From Sphingomonas sp. (GTDB lineage Bacteria > Pseudomonadota > Alphaproteobacteria > Sphingomonadales > Sphingomonadaceae), in contig JAIERC010000043.1 in the NCBI GenBank assembly GCA_019747165.1, positions 1 to 46,341 of the forward strand: a stretch of 46,341 bases of DNA, written 5' to 3'. Position numbers and translations under genes: made by a program. Every line of letters begins with the position of its first letter. Position 1 is the first letter of the stretch. This document shows, piece after piece, positions 1-8,449 of this stretch. The notes under the pieces were generated by a model. It was not told the origin of the DNA, ran no database searches, and saw only the letters and a list, made by a program, of their open reading frames with translations.

Positions 1-105
1 GCGCCCGAGGTGCGGCCAATTGTTGCTCCGGTCCGTGCCAACACGCTCGGCACTATGCCGCCCTTGCTCGACGACGATTTGGGTGCCGAGCAATACGGCG
101 GTTGA
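1..105 (+). CDS. C-terminal tail of an unknown protein (cut by window edge)
   Basis: Frame 1 is open from the first base to a TGA at 103-105, giving 34 residues that end LGAEQYGG. The tail is rich in Pro, Val and acidic residues and has no recognisable motif. It lies just upstream of the transfer region on the same strand, so it may be a mobilisation or plasmid-backbone gene; this is inferred from position only. A strong hairpin begins 21 bases after the stop. Confidence 0.5.
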   Translation, partial: APEVRPIVAPVRANTLGTMPPLLDDDLGAEQYGG

Positions 106-401
106 TTGAAGCTGGGTTCGGTCCGCGGTCAGCGACACATCATCAATCGATGATGTGTCGCTGACCTTTATCCGGTTCCGGTCATTCTAACCGTCGCACC
201 CTGCAAGTTCTGACCGGTCCACCGGGGCCCTTAAGCAGTGCGCCCGAGAGGGTTTCAAAATCAAGACAGGGGTCGTTTCGGACCGGGCGGCAACCGAAGG
301 GCCGCGAAGGTGGGCAGTATTTTTATGCAGGATGGACCCGGTGGCCCGGGTCGTGCCGGTCTTGCGGCGCTGAAGCTTCTTAAGACCGGAAGGGCAGGAA
401 G
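106..401 (+). other. Candidate oriT / relaxosome region
   Basis: This gene-free stretch upstream of mobC holds three inverted repeats: 127-166 (18-bp arms), 335-352 (7-bp arms, GACCCGG/CCGGGTC) and 356-389 (8-bp arms, CCGGTCTT/AAGACCGG). At 238-245 it carries GTGCGCCC, which resembles the conserved core of RSF1010/Ti-type nic regions (GGGCGCAC on the other strand). Transfer origins usually sit beside the relaxosome genes, as here. The 356-389 repeat ends 12 bases before the mobC start and could be an autoregulatory operator. The oriT call is inferred; the nick position is not established. Confidence 0.5.
127..166. repeat. Perfect 18-bp inverted repeat (oriT or terminator hairpin)
   Basis: The arms GGTCAGCGACACATCATC (127-144) and its exact complement (149-166) flank a 4-base loop. 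This is far longer than most chance repeats. It could be a terminator for the gene ending at 105, but no strong T-run follows. It could also be the structural repeat of a transfer origin, since MobC and the relaxase are encoded 240-590 bases downstream. Confidence 0.75.
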
Positions 402-755
402 GTGGCTATGCGCATTTTTGCAGCGGCGAAGGAATCGCCGAAAAAGAATAAACGGGCGAGCCGCTACGCGATCAAAGCCAGCGTGTCGCAAGTAGAATAT
501 CAGGAATTGCAGGAGCGCTGCGGCGCGTGCGGCTGCACCATGGCCGATCTCGTTCGGGGGGCGCTTCGGCTTGACCAGCCGTCGCGCGAACGGCCGTTGC
601 TGGTCTGCGCGGGTCAGCTGTTGAGAGCAGGAAATGCGCATGCTGCGGCGTCCGCCGGGAACGATGAGCAAACGGCAATGGAACGCGGCGATGAACTTCG
701 ACGATTAGCCGTCGAGCTGATTGCCCTTGCCGTCGAGCAGGGCGAGCTCAGGTGA
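402..755 (+). CDS. mobC: MobC-like relaxosome accessory protein
   Basis: This 117-residue protein starts at GTG. The N-terminus is basic (AKESPKKNKRASRYAIKA). Next comes a segment of the MobC/ribbon-helix-helix kind (VSQVEYQELQERCGACGCTMADLVRGAL, in parts), in which a strand and two helices would grip DNA. Its stop overlaps the relaxase start by 4 bases (GTGA), so the two are translationally coupled. MobC-type proteins bind oriT and help the relaxase open the strand. Assignment rests on size, fold pattern and context rather than a catalytic motif. It could also repress its own operon through the inverted repeat just upstream. Confidence 0.7.
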   Translation: MAMRIFAAAKESPKKNKRASRYAIKASVSQVEYQELQERCGACGCTMADLVRGALRLDQPSRERPLLVCAGQLLRAGNAHAAASAGNDEQTAMERGDELRRLAVELIALAVEQGELR

Positions 756-3172
756 TCGTCAATTCGATCTCGCACGAACAACGCCAACGCGCAAAGGCCG
801 CGCGCTCGAAAGCGAAAAGTGTCGGCGAGACAGTGTCCCTTGAGCGCGTGTCCGCCGCCGCGCAGGCGGCGCTTGTGAAGAGTTCCAGCAACTATTTCAT
901 GCAGCCGACGAAAGCGGCGGCACGAGCACTCGGGATCGAGCAGCACATAGCTGGGAAAACCAGCGAATATCTTCATCGGAACAAGGATGGAAATGAACGC
1001 GTCGTCCTAGTCGCACACCGAAATTTCGAAACGGACACACTCATAACGCAACAGGCCGAGATGATCGCGGAAATGACGGCGGTGCCAGACAACGATCATG
1101 CGTTTGAGCATCTCGTAATATCGCCCGGTCACGGAATCGAGCCTACGGAGCAACAGATGAGGGAGGTCCCCGGACGGCTGCTCGATCTGCTCGGCGTTGG
1201 AACGCACAAAGCGTTCGTCGTCTGGCACGGCGATACGGTTCATCCCCATGGTCACATCGGGGTTAGTCGAGTCCATCCCGCCACCGGCAGACGCGTCGTG
1301 ATGGGTGATGGTTGGCTGCTCGAGACGATGGGGCAGGCGATCGCGCAAATCGAATATGAGCAAGGATGGCAGCCGGAACCCAACGCGCGCTATCACGCAA
1401 ATGAATATGGCGTGTTTGCAATGGCCACCCGGATAAAGGTCCGGGACGCCGAGTTCAACCATCTGGCTACCGCACGGGACTATAAGCGGATCCGTGCCGC
1501 AGAAGCAGAACGTGAGGCGAAGCTGAAACTATCGCCGGGCGCGATCGACTACGAGCGTCATCACGGACGATGGAGCGACGAGCGGACGGCGAAGCTTGTT
1601 GCTTGGCCAATCATCCGCGATGCCGCCACTTGGCCCGAACTCCATCGTCAATTGGGACGGTATGGCATCCGCTATGAACAGGAGCGTAGCGGCGCGCGGC
1701 TTTACATCGGTGACCGCCCGGTCACGGCAACGACAGCAAATGGCGCGGCATCCCTTGAGAAACTGAAACCCCGGCTCAAAAGTTTTCAGCCCCGAGCGCC
1801 CGACGTGTTGGTCTACGCGCATGCGCCGCCCATGCTCGACGGGGCGGAGCAGCGAGCTGAAAAGGCAGCGGCTAGGAAGGGCGCGAATGCGGATCGCGAT
1901 CTGGCGAAAACGGTCGCGGACAACGCGAAGGCTATCCTCCTGGAAGAGCATAAGCGCCTGCAGGCGAGTATCAACGAGACCCAATGGGTAGGGCGGGCGA
2001 AGGATCTTGAATTGGTGCGGGGTCTCGTCGGCGCCAGTTACCGAAATGCAAGCTTGGCCGTCGAAGATTGCCGCCGGGACGTCCTTCAAAAGATCCGGCG
2101 ACGACGAGATCGCGATTACGAAGGTCGGGACGGCGACGAACTTGATGACGAAACGGCAGAGAACGCACCCGATATCGCGATCCTCATCGGGAGCAACGGG
2201 CGGCACGATGCATTGGCTTGGACGATCCCCGGGTATGACATTGAGGAGACGCCGACCGAATGCCGCTATCTGAAGGCGAAACAGGTCAAGTTCATCGATC
2301 ATGGAAACTTCATCGCGATCCAGGATGCGACTGATCGACAGGCTGTCACCGATGCGCTCAAGCTTGCCGCGGCGAAATGGGAGCGCGTCCATATCGTCGG
2401 CGATCGGAAGTTCATCGAAACGGCTCTCGACATTGCCATCGATCAAGGAATCGTTGTCACCAATCCCGAACTTCAGGCCAGGATCGCCGAGAAACACGCA
2501 GCGATCGCGCACCGAGACCGGGTTGCAGCTGCGCGTGTCCAGCAGGCAGTCCAGAACTGGCCATTCCTGCACAAGGTTGACAATGCAGTTGTGATGACAA
2601 AGGCCGAGCTGAAACGGCATGGGGTCGATCGCACGCAAATGATGTTGCCAGCGGGTCAAGCAATCTTGCGTGGCCATCATGCGAAGCAGACTGAGGAAAT
2701 GCGACGGCTGAAGGAACGAGTGGTTACCAACCCTCACGCGTTCCTCGACGAACAGAGACGCGTCAGATTCGGGCCCAACGCAGGATCCGACTATTACCCC
2801 CGCGCGCAAAGCTGGATGCGCGATCCGATGTTTGCCGGGGTATTCGAGAAATGGGTCCGCGATGCCATGAACGGCCGGGCTTCGGAACAACCCGGCAACG
2901 TCGCTGGTGCCGCTGTCGCAAGACCTACGGCCCCGCCGAACCAACCGGCTTTAAGTCCTCGAGACATTGCCTTGCGGAACGCTGTCTGGCGCGCATCGGC
3001 ACGATACGGTCGGCGTGTTGCGGCGCAGTGGGATGCGTTAGAGCGTCTCGATCGTGAACGCATGCCTTGCGCTGGCGAACCGCTCTTGCGACCCAACCAG
3101 GACCCGGTTGGCCAAAGCGCATCGACCATTGCGGCGAAGGACCTTATGTCCGGGTCTGCGGCTGAGCTTTAA
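752..3172 (+). CDS. Relaxase/mobilisation nuclease with LPD7 domain
   Basis: This 806-residue protein would nick oriT and pilot the DNA strand during conjugation. The metal-binding histidine motif is clear at residues 159-169 (HGDTVHPHGHI), matching the HxDxx(N)xHxH signature of MOBP/MOBQ relaxases with His in the usual Asn position. The nucleophile should be a Tyr in the N-terminal 80 residues (Tyr48 or Tyr73 are candidates). Residues about 507-578 match the LPD7 domain found in large conjugative and polyvalent proteins (FIDHGNFIAI, AAAKWERVHIVG, NPELQ). The middle and C-terminus are charged and probably coiled. No helicase motifs are present, so it is not a TraI-type fusion. It starts at GTG overlapping mobC. 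No VirB/D4 genes are visible, so the element could be only mobilisable. Confidence 0.88.
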   Translation: MIVNSISHEQRQRAKAARSKAKSVGETVSLERVSAAAQAALVKSSSNYFMQPTKAAARALGIEQHIAGKTSEYLHRNKDGNERVVLVAHRNFETDTLITQQAEMIAEMTAVPDNDHAFEHLVISPGHGIEPTEQQMREVPGRLLDLLGVGTHKAFVVWHGDTVHPHGHIGVSRVHPATGRRVVMGDGWLLETMGQAIAQIEYEQGWQPEPNARYHANEYGVFAMATRIKVRDAEFNHLATARDYKRIRAAEAEREAKLKLSPGAIDYERHHGRWSDERTAKLVAWPIIRDAATWPELHRQLGRYGIRYEQERSGARLYIGDRPVTATTANGAASLEKLKPRLKSFQPRAPDVLVYAHAPPMLDGAEQRAEKAAARKGANADRDLAKTVADNAKAILLEEHKRLQASINETQWVGRAKDLELVRGLVGASYRNASLAVEDCRRDVLQKIRRRRDRDYEGRDGDELDDETAENAPDIAILIGSNGRHDALAWTIPGYDIEETPTECRYLKAKQVKFIDHGNFIAIQDATDRQAVTDALKLAAAKWERVHIVGDRKFIETALDIAIDQGIVVTNPELQARIAEKHAAIAHRDRVAAARVQQAVQNWPFLHKVDNAVVMTKAELKRHGVDRTQMMLPAGQAILRGHHAKQTEEMRRLKERVVTNPHAFLDEQRRVRFGPNAGSDYYPRAQSWMRDPMFAGVFEKWVRDAMNGRASEQPGNVAGAAVARPTAPPNQPALSPRDIALRNAVWRASARYGRRVAAQWDALERLDRERMPCAGEPLLRPNQDPVGQSASTIAAKDLMSGSAAEL

Positions 3173-3416
3173 CATCGTTACCGACCGTCAGCGACGCGAA
3201 AGCGTGCGCATCGCAATCTGTGACGGCCCCCAAACCTCCGCCATACATCTTCGCCCGAAACTCGATGCAGAAGCAGAAGGGTTTTCCGTCGATGACGTAC
3301 CAGCGGCTCGCTGGACAACTCACGCAGATCGGCTTCCCCTTTTCAAACGCGATGGTTTGATGCCGGGTCAATGTAGGTCCACGATGCTGGTTTGGAATTG
3401 AAATGGGACGGTCCAT
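3144..3416 (-). CDS. Small Cys-rich protein of unknown function
   Basis: This 90-residue ORF has an excellent ribosome binding site (GAGGAGAG, 4 bases before ATG at 3416), which argues that it is real. It contains CVSCPASRWY, FCFC and DCDAH, a spacing of cysteines that suggests a small zinc- or iron-binding fold. Its 3' end overlaps the relaxase 3' end by 29 bases, convergently. I do not recognise a named family. The location suggests a plasmid accessory gene. Confidence 0.6.
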   Translation of the reverse strand: MDRPISIPNQHRGPTLTRHQTIAFEKGKPICVSCPASRWYVIDGKPFCFCIEFRAKMYGGGLGAVTDCDAHAFASLTVGNDVKAQPQTRT

Positions 3417-3757
3417 TACCCTCTCCTCGGGATTAACGGATGAGGTTATGGCTCCGCCCGATTAAGATCATGTTGATCGATCGGCGGCATCGGTCGACCG
3501 CCAAGTCGACACTGAAAAGGCATGCAGTTTAGCGCCAATCGGAATTGCGCGACGGTCCGCAGGTAAACGACAATGTCAGTTCGAACGTCAGCTGATTTGT
3601 TTTCACTCCTGAAGCCGACGGACGGCTTTCTGGACAGCATGAGACAACAGAATCTGTCGGTCGGCAATGCGCCTAATCTCGGTCATCAAGCTCGCGCTAA
3701 CGTGGCCCGGAAACCCGCCATTGTGCCGGCGACCTTCGTCCTACCACCTCTAAATAG
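3417..3757. other. Gene-free spacer between transfer and defence blocks
   Basis: Two short overlapping ORFs occur (3573-3761 plus, 3446-3667 minus), but neither has a convincing start or recognisable sequence. I see no repeat or RNA gene. It probably marks the join between plasmid backbone and defence island. Confidence 0.4.
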
Positions 3758-4507
3758 TTAGGCTTTCCGCGAATGCATCGAGATCAATCGCCGGAAGTTG
3801 CGGGTCATTAGGCGCTCTGCATCCTTCGAAGACGTAGCCTTAAGTTGGGCAAAATCGTGATACAGAGATCCGCCCCCGCCGGGGACGAGCGGGACGCCAT
3901 CCGCCGTCCCAAACGGTCCATCCGTCTCGGGCAGCAGACGGTCGACCGGCATTGCGTCGATGGCATCGCGTCCGGATTTACTAACTATCATGCCCGGCCC
4001 CACCGAAAACCAACATCCCAGAGCAGCGGCGCGGTCGATGATTGCAGACTTTGCCGAGAACCAATGAAGTATGAATGTCCCGGCAAGCGGCTCAAACTCT
4101 AGCATATCGAGAAGCATCTCCACTGCCCCGCGACTATGAAGGGAGATAATTCGACCTCCGGCCGCGGCGCAAGCATCGAGAATTTCATGCAACACCTCAG
4201 CCTGAGTTGTGAGGGTCTCGCGGTGCGGTTTTGAGCCGTCGAGCCCAATCTCACCAACATAGTCGGTGGTCGGCAGCAGTTCGTGAAAAAGACGCAGCTC
4301 GTGTCGGCGGGTGGCCGCAAGCTCGGGATGCAGCCCCAACGCGGTGCGGATCCTTCCGCCCTTGGGGACGAGCGCCGAGGTCCCCGCAAACGCACTCGGC
4401 GTCGTCGTCACCGAGAGAATATACACGCCGTCCTCGACGGCCTTGCGGACTGTCGCTGCCGGATCGGGGTAGAGGTCGAGATGGCAATGGAAGTCTATCA
4501 GCGCCAT
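3758..4507 (-). CDS. qatD: QatD, TatD-like metal-dependent DNase of the Qat system
   Basis: The protein is 249 residues from ATG at 4507. A longer reading to 4618 adds an Arg-rich antisense-like stretch inside qatC and is rejected. TatD-family metal ligands are visible: HxH at residues 7-9 (DFHCHLD), Glu86 (VGEIGLDG), His124 (SLHSRGA), His148 (ILHWFSA) and Asp196 in LLPETDGP. TatD proteins are TIM-barrel phosphodiesterases acting on DNA. It overlaps the end of qatC by 10 bases and is last in the qatABCD order of the E. coli system shown to block phage. How it acts with the QueC-like partner is not known from sequence. Confidence 0.92.
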   Translation of the reverse strand: MALIDFHCHLDLYPDPAATVRKAVEDGVYILSVTTTPSAFAGTSALVPKGGRIRTALGLHPELAATRRHELRLFHELLPTTDYVGEIGLDGSKPHRETLTTQAEVLHEILDACAAAGGRIISLHSRGAVEMLLDMLEFEPLAGTFILHWFSAKSAIIDRAAALGCWFSVGPGMIVSKSGRDAIDAMPVDRLLPETDGPFGTADGVPLVPGGGGSLYHDFAQLKATSSKDAERLMTRNFRRLISMHSRKA

Positions 4508-5760
4508 CGAACCGTGCCAAACAAGGCGCCGAGCTCGGCCAAACCGCGGCCAACGGCGTCGATGGTGAGGGCGCGGGTCGCGGCGTCCGCGGGAAGCGGA
4601 CCGGCGCGCGCGACCCATCGACCGATCTCACGGGGACCGTCGCCGTCGTGGGCCGCCACGGCGTGCCTCGCTGCCAACACGTCATCGTTGCGCGAACTTG
4701 CCCGCAGATCGTTGAGATACAACGTGCCGTCATGCATCCCGGCTGCATGAAAGGACGCGCGCCGGATCAGACAGGGGACGCATCTGCCGCACTGCCCGTT
4801 GGCCCGCTTCCCCTTCCCGCAGGAATAGGTCTTGGAGGCAAGGTCGACCAGATGCGGATGGTGGCCCCGCGCAAGCATCTCGCCCTTCGTCGTCGCAAAG
4901 AACGGGTTCCGCAGTTCGGCCTGAACGCCCGTCGCTGCCCAGATCTGGTTCAGTCGTGACATGAAATGCGGATGCGTCGTGCGCGTGCTGAGCGACCCCA
5001 TGCGCCGGTTCGTGAATGGCGGATTGATCGCGATGAGTGCGTTCTCGGGGACCAATACCTCACGGATCCCGCAACCCGTCGCCGCCAACGCGCCATAGGC
5101 GAAGAACAGGATCGACCTGGCGCGTGTCGAGCCCTCGTATGGCTGGCGCCAGCGCTCGGCGACTCGACCTTCGAAACGGTGACCCTCAAGCCCAAGTGCC
5201 GCAGCGAGTTGCTTTTGTGGTCCGATCTCCTTGGCCGAACCCTGACTGACCAGGAACGGGCGGGCACCCCCGTTCAGGGCCGCGACCGCGCCGAGGAAGC
5301 TGTCCAGTCCGCCGGAGAAGAGGCAGATGGCGTCGCGGTCGTGAAGCCGGCCCTCTACGTGTGGACACGCGAGCCCGCCCGCTCGGAAGTTTAAGTGCCA
5401 AACGTCGCCCGTGAGAAAGCGCAGCGCTTCGGCCAGCTCACTTGCCTGCGCGGTCCATGGCATCGGATCGACTACGGCGACGTCGAGGCCAATGACGCGC
5501 GTCCAACCGTTCGGCGAGCCCGACCGCAGGACAAATCGGTCGGCGGCGAAAACCGACATCGCTATTGACATGAAGTCCCAAGCGGCCGCGCTCGGTGCGC
5601 CGGGGATCTGCCTGCGGACACGGTCCGCCAGCGTCGCGCCGAGGCCCGGCAGGTCTGACGTCCCGCTGGCGTAGAGATGGACACCGATTGTGTCCGGTTG
5701 CCGGTGCGACGCGACGGCGTCAGCGGTGATGGGCGTCGCCTGGACGCTGAGGTCTACCAT
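4498..5760 (-). CDS. qatC: QatC, QueC-like PP-loop protein of the Qat system
   Basis: The 420-residue protein has the PP-loop ATP pyrophosphatase motif SGGLDS at residues 149-154. A four-Cys zinc cluster lies at 314-330 (SCGKGKRANGQCGRCVPC), as in QueC, the enzyme that makes the 7-cyano-7-deazaguanine base. QueC is about 230 residues; this one carries an extra N-terminal region of about 140 residues, typical of QatC. It overlaps qatB by 7 bases. The link between deazapurine-type chemistry and a TatD nuclease suggests base or nucleic-acid modification, which is inference. Confidence 0.92.
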   Translation of the reverse strand: MVDLSVQATPITADAVASHRQPDTIGVHLYASGTSDLPGLGATLADRVRRQIPGAPSAAAWDFMSIAMSVFAADRFVLRSGSPNGWTRVIGLDVAVVDPMPWTAQASELAEALRFLTGDVWHLNFRAGGLACPHVEGRLHDRDAICLFSGGLDSFLGAVAALNGGARPFLVSQGSAKEIGPQKQLAAALGLEGHRFEGRVAERWRQPYEGSTRARSILFFAYGALAATGCGIREVLVPENALIAINPPFTNRRMGSLSTRTTHPHFMSRLNQIWAATGVQAELRNPFFATTKGEMLARGHHPHLVDLASKTYSCGKGKRANGQCGRCVPCLIRRASFHAAGMHDGTLYLNDLRASSRNDDVLAARHAVAAHDGDGPREIGRWVARAGPLPADAATRALTIDAVGRGLAELGALFGTVRWR

Positions 5761-6536
5761 CGTGCCATCTCCCCATAGACGGCACTCGTTATCTCGACGA
5801 CGATCCCATCTAGGCCGTCTGGGCTCAGCGAGCCACCGCTCCGCTGGATGATCGGGGTGGCGATCTCGTCAGCTGCAGCGCGGACAAGATCCCTTAGAGC
5901 GTTCTCGCGCTGGACCGCGGTCGCGGGCGCCACGTTCTCGGCAGACTTGCCCTGTTCCGCGGCGATCGCCGCGAAGACCAGTTCCGCGACGAAGCATACC
6001 GTCGCGACGACGACCACGTGGTCAGTCACGGCGTTCAGGTCGAATACCGGCTGGTCGCCGAGCGCCTCGAATAGCGCCTCGGCCATCGCCGACCGCACCA
6101 TGTCCTCGTCGAGGATGCCCGGCGGACAGAACTGGTCCACGATAGTTGTGATCGCCTCCTCCAGCGGCCGACCGGCAAGGGTTCCCAAGTCGAAGCCGGC
6201 GACAACCACCGCTGCGCCGTTCGCCTGCGCAACTGATGCCAAGGCCGACAGCGCGGCACCGCCCGTCCGCGCGGCACGCGCATGGCGCGCCGAAGCCCGC
6301 GAGCCTCCCATCGCCCGGGCATAGTTCCCAAGTGCGCGGCGGCCTGCCGCCCTGTCGCCGGTGCCCATGTACTCCCTGAGCGCCCGCCGCGCTCCCGACA
6401 GCGGCGCGGCGGGCAGCACGTCCGGCAGCGCGGGCGCAGGCTGCGGCTGGTCAGGCGCCGGCGGATCCTGATCCGCCCAAGGTGCGACCAGTGGCGATCC
6501 GCCCGGCGTTGATGGCTTCGACTGCGATGTGCCCAT
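5754..6536 (-). CDS. qatB: QatB, Qat system protein of unknown biochemical role
   Basis: The 260-residue protein begins MGTSQSKPSTPGGSPLVAPW, the characteristic Gly/Ser/Pro-rich QatB start followed by a PLV.PW motif. The rest is Ala-rich helix (SGARRALREYMGTGD, GARRALGNYARAMGGS-like segments) with no catalytic motif. Its ATG directly abuts the qatA stop (6537-6539). The assignment rests on the N-terminal signature and its place between qatA and qatC. Its function in defence is not established. Confidence 0.88.
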   Translation of the reverse strand: MGTSQSKPSTPGGSPLVAPWADQDPPAPDQPQPAPALPDVLPAAPLSGARRALREYMGTGDRAAGRRALGNYARAMGGSRASARHARAARTGGAALSALASVAQANGAAVVVAGFDLGTLAGRPLEEAITTIVDQFCPPGILDEDMVRSAMAEALFEALGDQPVFDLNAVTDHVVVVATVCFVAELVFAAIAAEQGKSAENVAPATAVQRENALRDLVRAAADEIATPIIQRSGGSLSPDGLDGIVVEITSAVYGEMARW

Positions 6537-8300
6537 CTACTTTCCCCCCAGATACCCCTTGCCGCGCAGGGCGAACTTCACTCCCGAGTTCATCGTGTCC
6601 CGCGGGATATCGTCAATGAGCGCCTGCAGCTGACGCTTCCCGCCCTCCGACTTTTCGCCGAGCAGGATCGCGCCCTGGATGCCGGGCAGCTTCCCGGTCC
6701 AGTCGCCCTCGCGCAGGCTCGCGACCATTCCCGCCATAACGGCGACGCGCTCGTCGATGTTCAGCCGGTCGATCACGTCAATGGCGGCCGGGGAGTTCAC
6801 GCTCGTCACGCCGAGCAACGCCTGCACGGCGGCCCCGACGCTGTCGCTCGCCCTAGAGCTCGCGGGCGAGGCCATCACGTCGCGGCTGAGGAACAGCGCC
6901 GGCTGCAGCGCCTTGGCGTCATTGAAGCGAGGCTCCAGCCGCCGCCATTCCTCGATGAATGCCTCGTATGCTTTCCATGCCGCCGGGGTCTGCGGGCGCT
7001 TCACGCCGTCCCCTAAATCCTCGGTCGCCTTAAGTTGCAGGTCCGCACCCTCCTCGCCAGCCATGACCATGGTGTAGAGGGCTTGGGTCGCGTCGGAGTC
7101 AGTTCCGCGCTCGAAGATCGCGAGCTTCGCGAGGGTGCCCAGGTCGATCTTCATTTTCCTCGTGGCGGCCAGCGATCTGCGCAGCATCACGGCATTGAGC
7201 AGGCGCTTGATGATGCGCGGGTTGCCGTCGATCTTGTCCGCAGTTGTGAGCGTCGGTGCGAGACCGTCTGCCGTGCCGAGCATCTCGAGGAGCCCGGCGG
7301 GACGTCCGGCGACGCCGTCGATCTGGTCGGCGGTAAAGCTGGCACCGTTCCACGCGTTCTGCAGGGCCTCCAGCAGGACCGCCTGCACCTTGCCAAGCGC
7401 GGCGGGCGCGAGTTTCTGGGTAAACAGGGAATACATGTAGGCGCGCACGTCGTCGACGCCGACGCGTGGGACCCGGAACGGAACCTGGATTACCTTATCA
7501 AGATAGTCGTGGACGTGCTTGGCATTGGGATCGCTGAAGTGCCTCGCCACAGAGTGGCGGATCATGTCCTCATCGGCGGCAACTACGAAGGCGGTGCCGG
7601 GCAGGAAGAGGAATAGGCGAATGGCTTCGAGCGTGCCTATCGCAACATCGGGCAGGCATCGATCGAGGTTGTCGACGAACACGATCAGCGGACGGCCGAG
7701 CTCGTCGAGGATCTCGCCAAACTCCTTGCGGAACGCCGCGATCTCTCTCGGCGGCGTCTTCGCCTCCCCGGGCTTGATCAACTTGGACCAGCCCTCATGG
7801 GCGTCCTTCGCCGCTTCCTTCAGTGCCTTGGCTTCGTCGCCTCCTCCGCCACCGACGACCAGCGATGAGATCGCCGAGCCCGCCTTCGTCAGAAGGCCTG
7901 GCGGCACTCCGAAGGCCATCCCAATTCCGAAGTCGGCCGCCATGCCGATCGCGCGGAAATAATTCACGCGCGACGCGAACTGCTTGATCTTTTCGATTAG
8001 CTTCTCGTCGTCCTTGGCAGCCTTCAGCAAGGTGTCAGCGACCACTTCCATCAAGGCCGCCTTAGAATCATCGAAGCCTTGGTAGAGCCAGGCGTCGAAG
8101 TCGATGAAGAGAGGCGGTGCCTCGCCCCGCTCGAGCTTCCCCCTAACAAGTCGCAGCACCGTGGACTTGCCGGTACCCCAAGTCCCGAACACGCCGATCG
8201 AGAGGGGCAGCATCTCCTCCGTCGTCGCTAGAGCGCCGATCTGGTCCGCCAGTTCAGTGAAATTTAGGAAATCCTCGGCGCTTTCGCGGTCGCTCCACAT
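6537..8300 (-). CDS. qatA: QatA, KAP-family P-loop ATPase of the Qat system
   Basis: The 587-residue protein has a Walker A motif at residues 39-47 (GTWGTGKST). A KAP-type Walker B follows at about 204-213 (PLIVFVDNLDR), then a sensor-like AADEDMIRHSV. A hydrophobic insertion at about 117-150 (AIGMAADFGIGMAFG onward) could be a membrane hairpin, as is common in KAP NTPases. It is the first qat gene; a GGGGAGGAG sequence lies 10-20 bases upstream of ATG. The 149-base gap from the preceding gene leaves room for its own promoter. It probably powers or regulates QatB-D. Confidence 0.93.
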   Translation of the reverse strand: MWSDRESAEDFLNFTELADQIGALATTEEMLPLSIGVFGTWGTGKSTVLRLVRGKLERGEAPPLFIDFDAWLYQGFDDSKAALMEVVADTLLKAAKDDEKLIEKIKQFASRVNYFRAIGMAADFGIGMAFGVPPGLLTKAGSAISSLVVGGGGGDEAKALKEAAKDAHEGWSKLIKPGEAKTPPREIAAFRKEFGEILDELGRPLIVFVDNLDRCLPDVAIGTLEAIRLFLFLPGTAFVVAADEDMIRHSVARHFSDPNAKHVHDYLDKVIQVPFRVPRVGVDDVRAYMYSLFTQKLAPAALGKVQAVLLEALQNAWNGASFTADQIDGVAGRPAGLLEMLGTADGLAPTLTTADKIDGNPRIIKRLLNAVMLRRSLAATRKMKIDLGTLAKLAIFERGTDSDATQALYTMVMAGEEGADLQLKATEDLGDGVKRPQTPAAWKAYEAFIEEWRRLEPRFNDAKALQPALFLSRDVMASPASSRASDSVGAAVQALLGVTSVNSPAAIDVIDRLNIDERVAVMAGMVASLREGDWTGKLPGIQGAILLGEKSEGGKRQLQALIDDIPRDTMNSGVKFALRGKGYLGGK

Positions 8301-8449
8301 GCCCTAATGCTCCTCCCCGAGCTACAACTCGCGCAATTTATTAACTTAGTCGATGCCTGCTCGGCGCGCGAAACCAAATATCCATCCATATCGGGCCCGA
8401 ATGCCGCGCCGTCACGACCTGGGCCGAATATCGTGCTCACAGTTTCGCC

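Noticed and set aside
127..166. Simple terminator explanation of the 18-bp hairpin
   Set aside because: No T-run follows, and its length and position before mobC fit a transfer-origin element at least as well, so it was not called a terminator.
1529..2944. 471-codon ORF antisense to the relaxase
   Set aside because: It is the GC-rich shadow of a gene with clear motifs and has no recognisable protein features.
3446..3761. Two short ORFs in the spacer after the relaxase
   Set aside because: No convincing ribosome site for the minus-strand one and no protein-like sequence in either.
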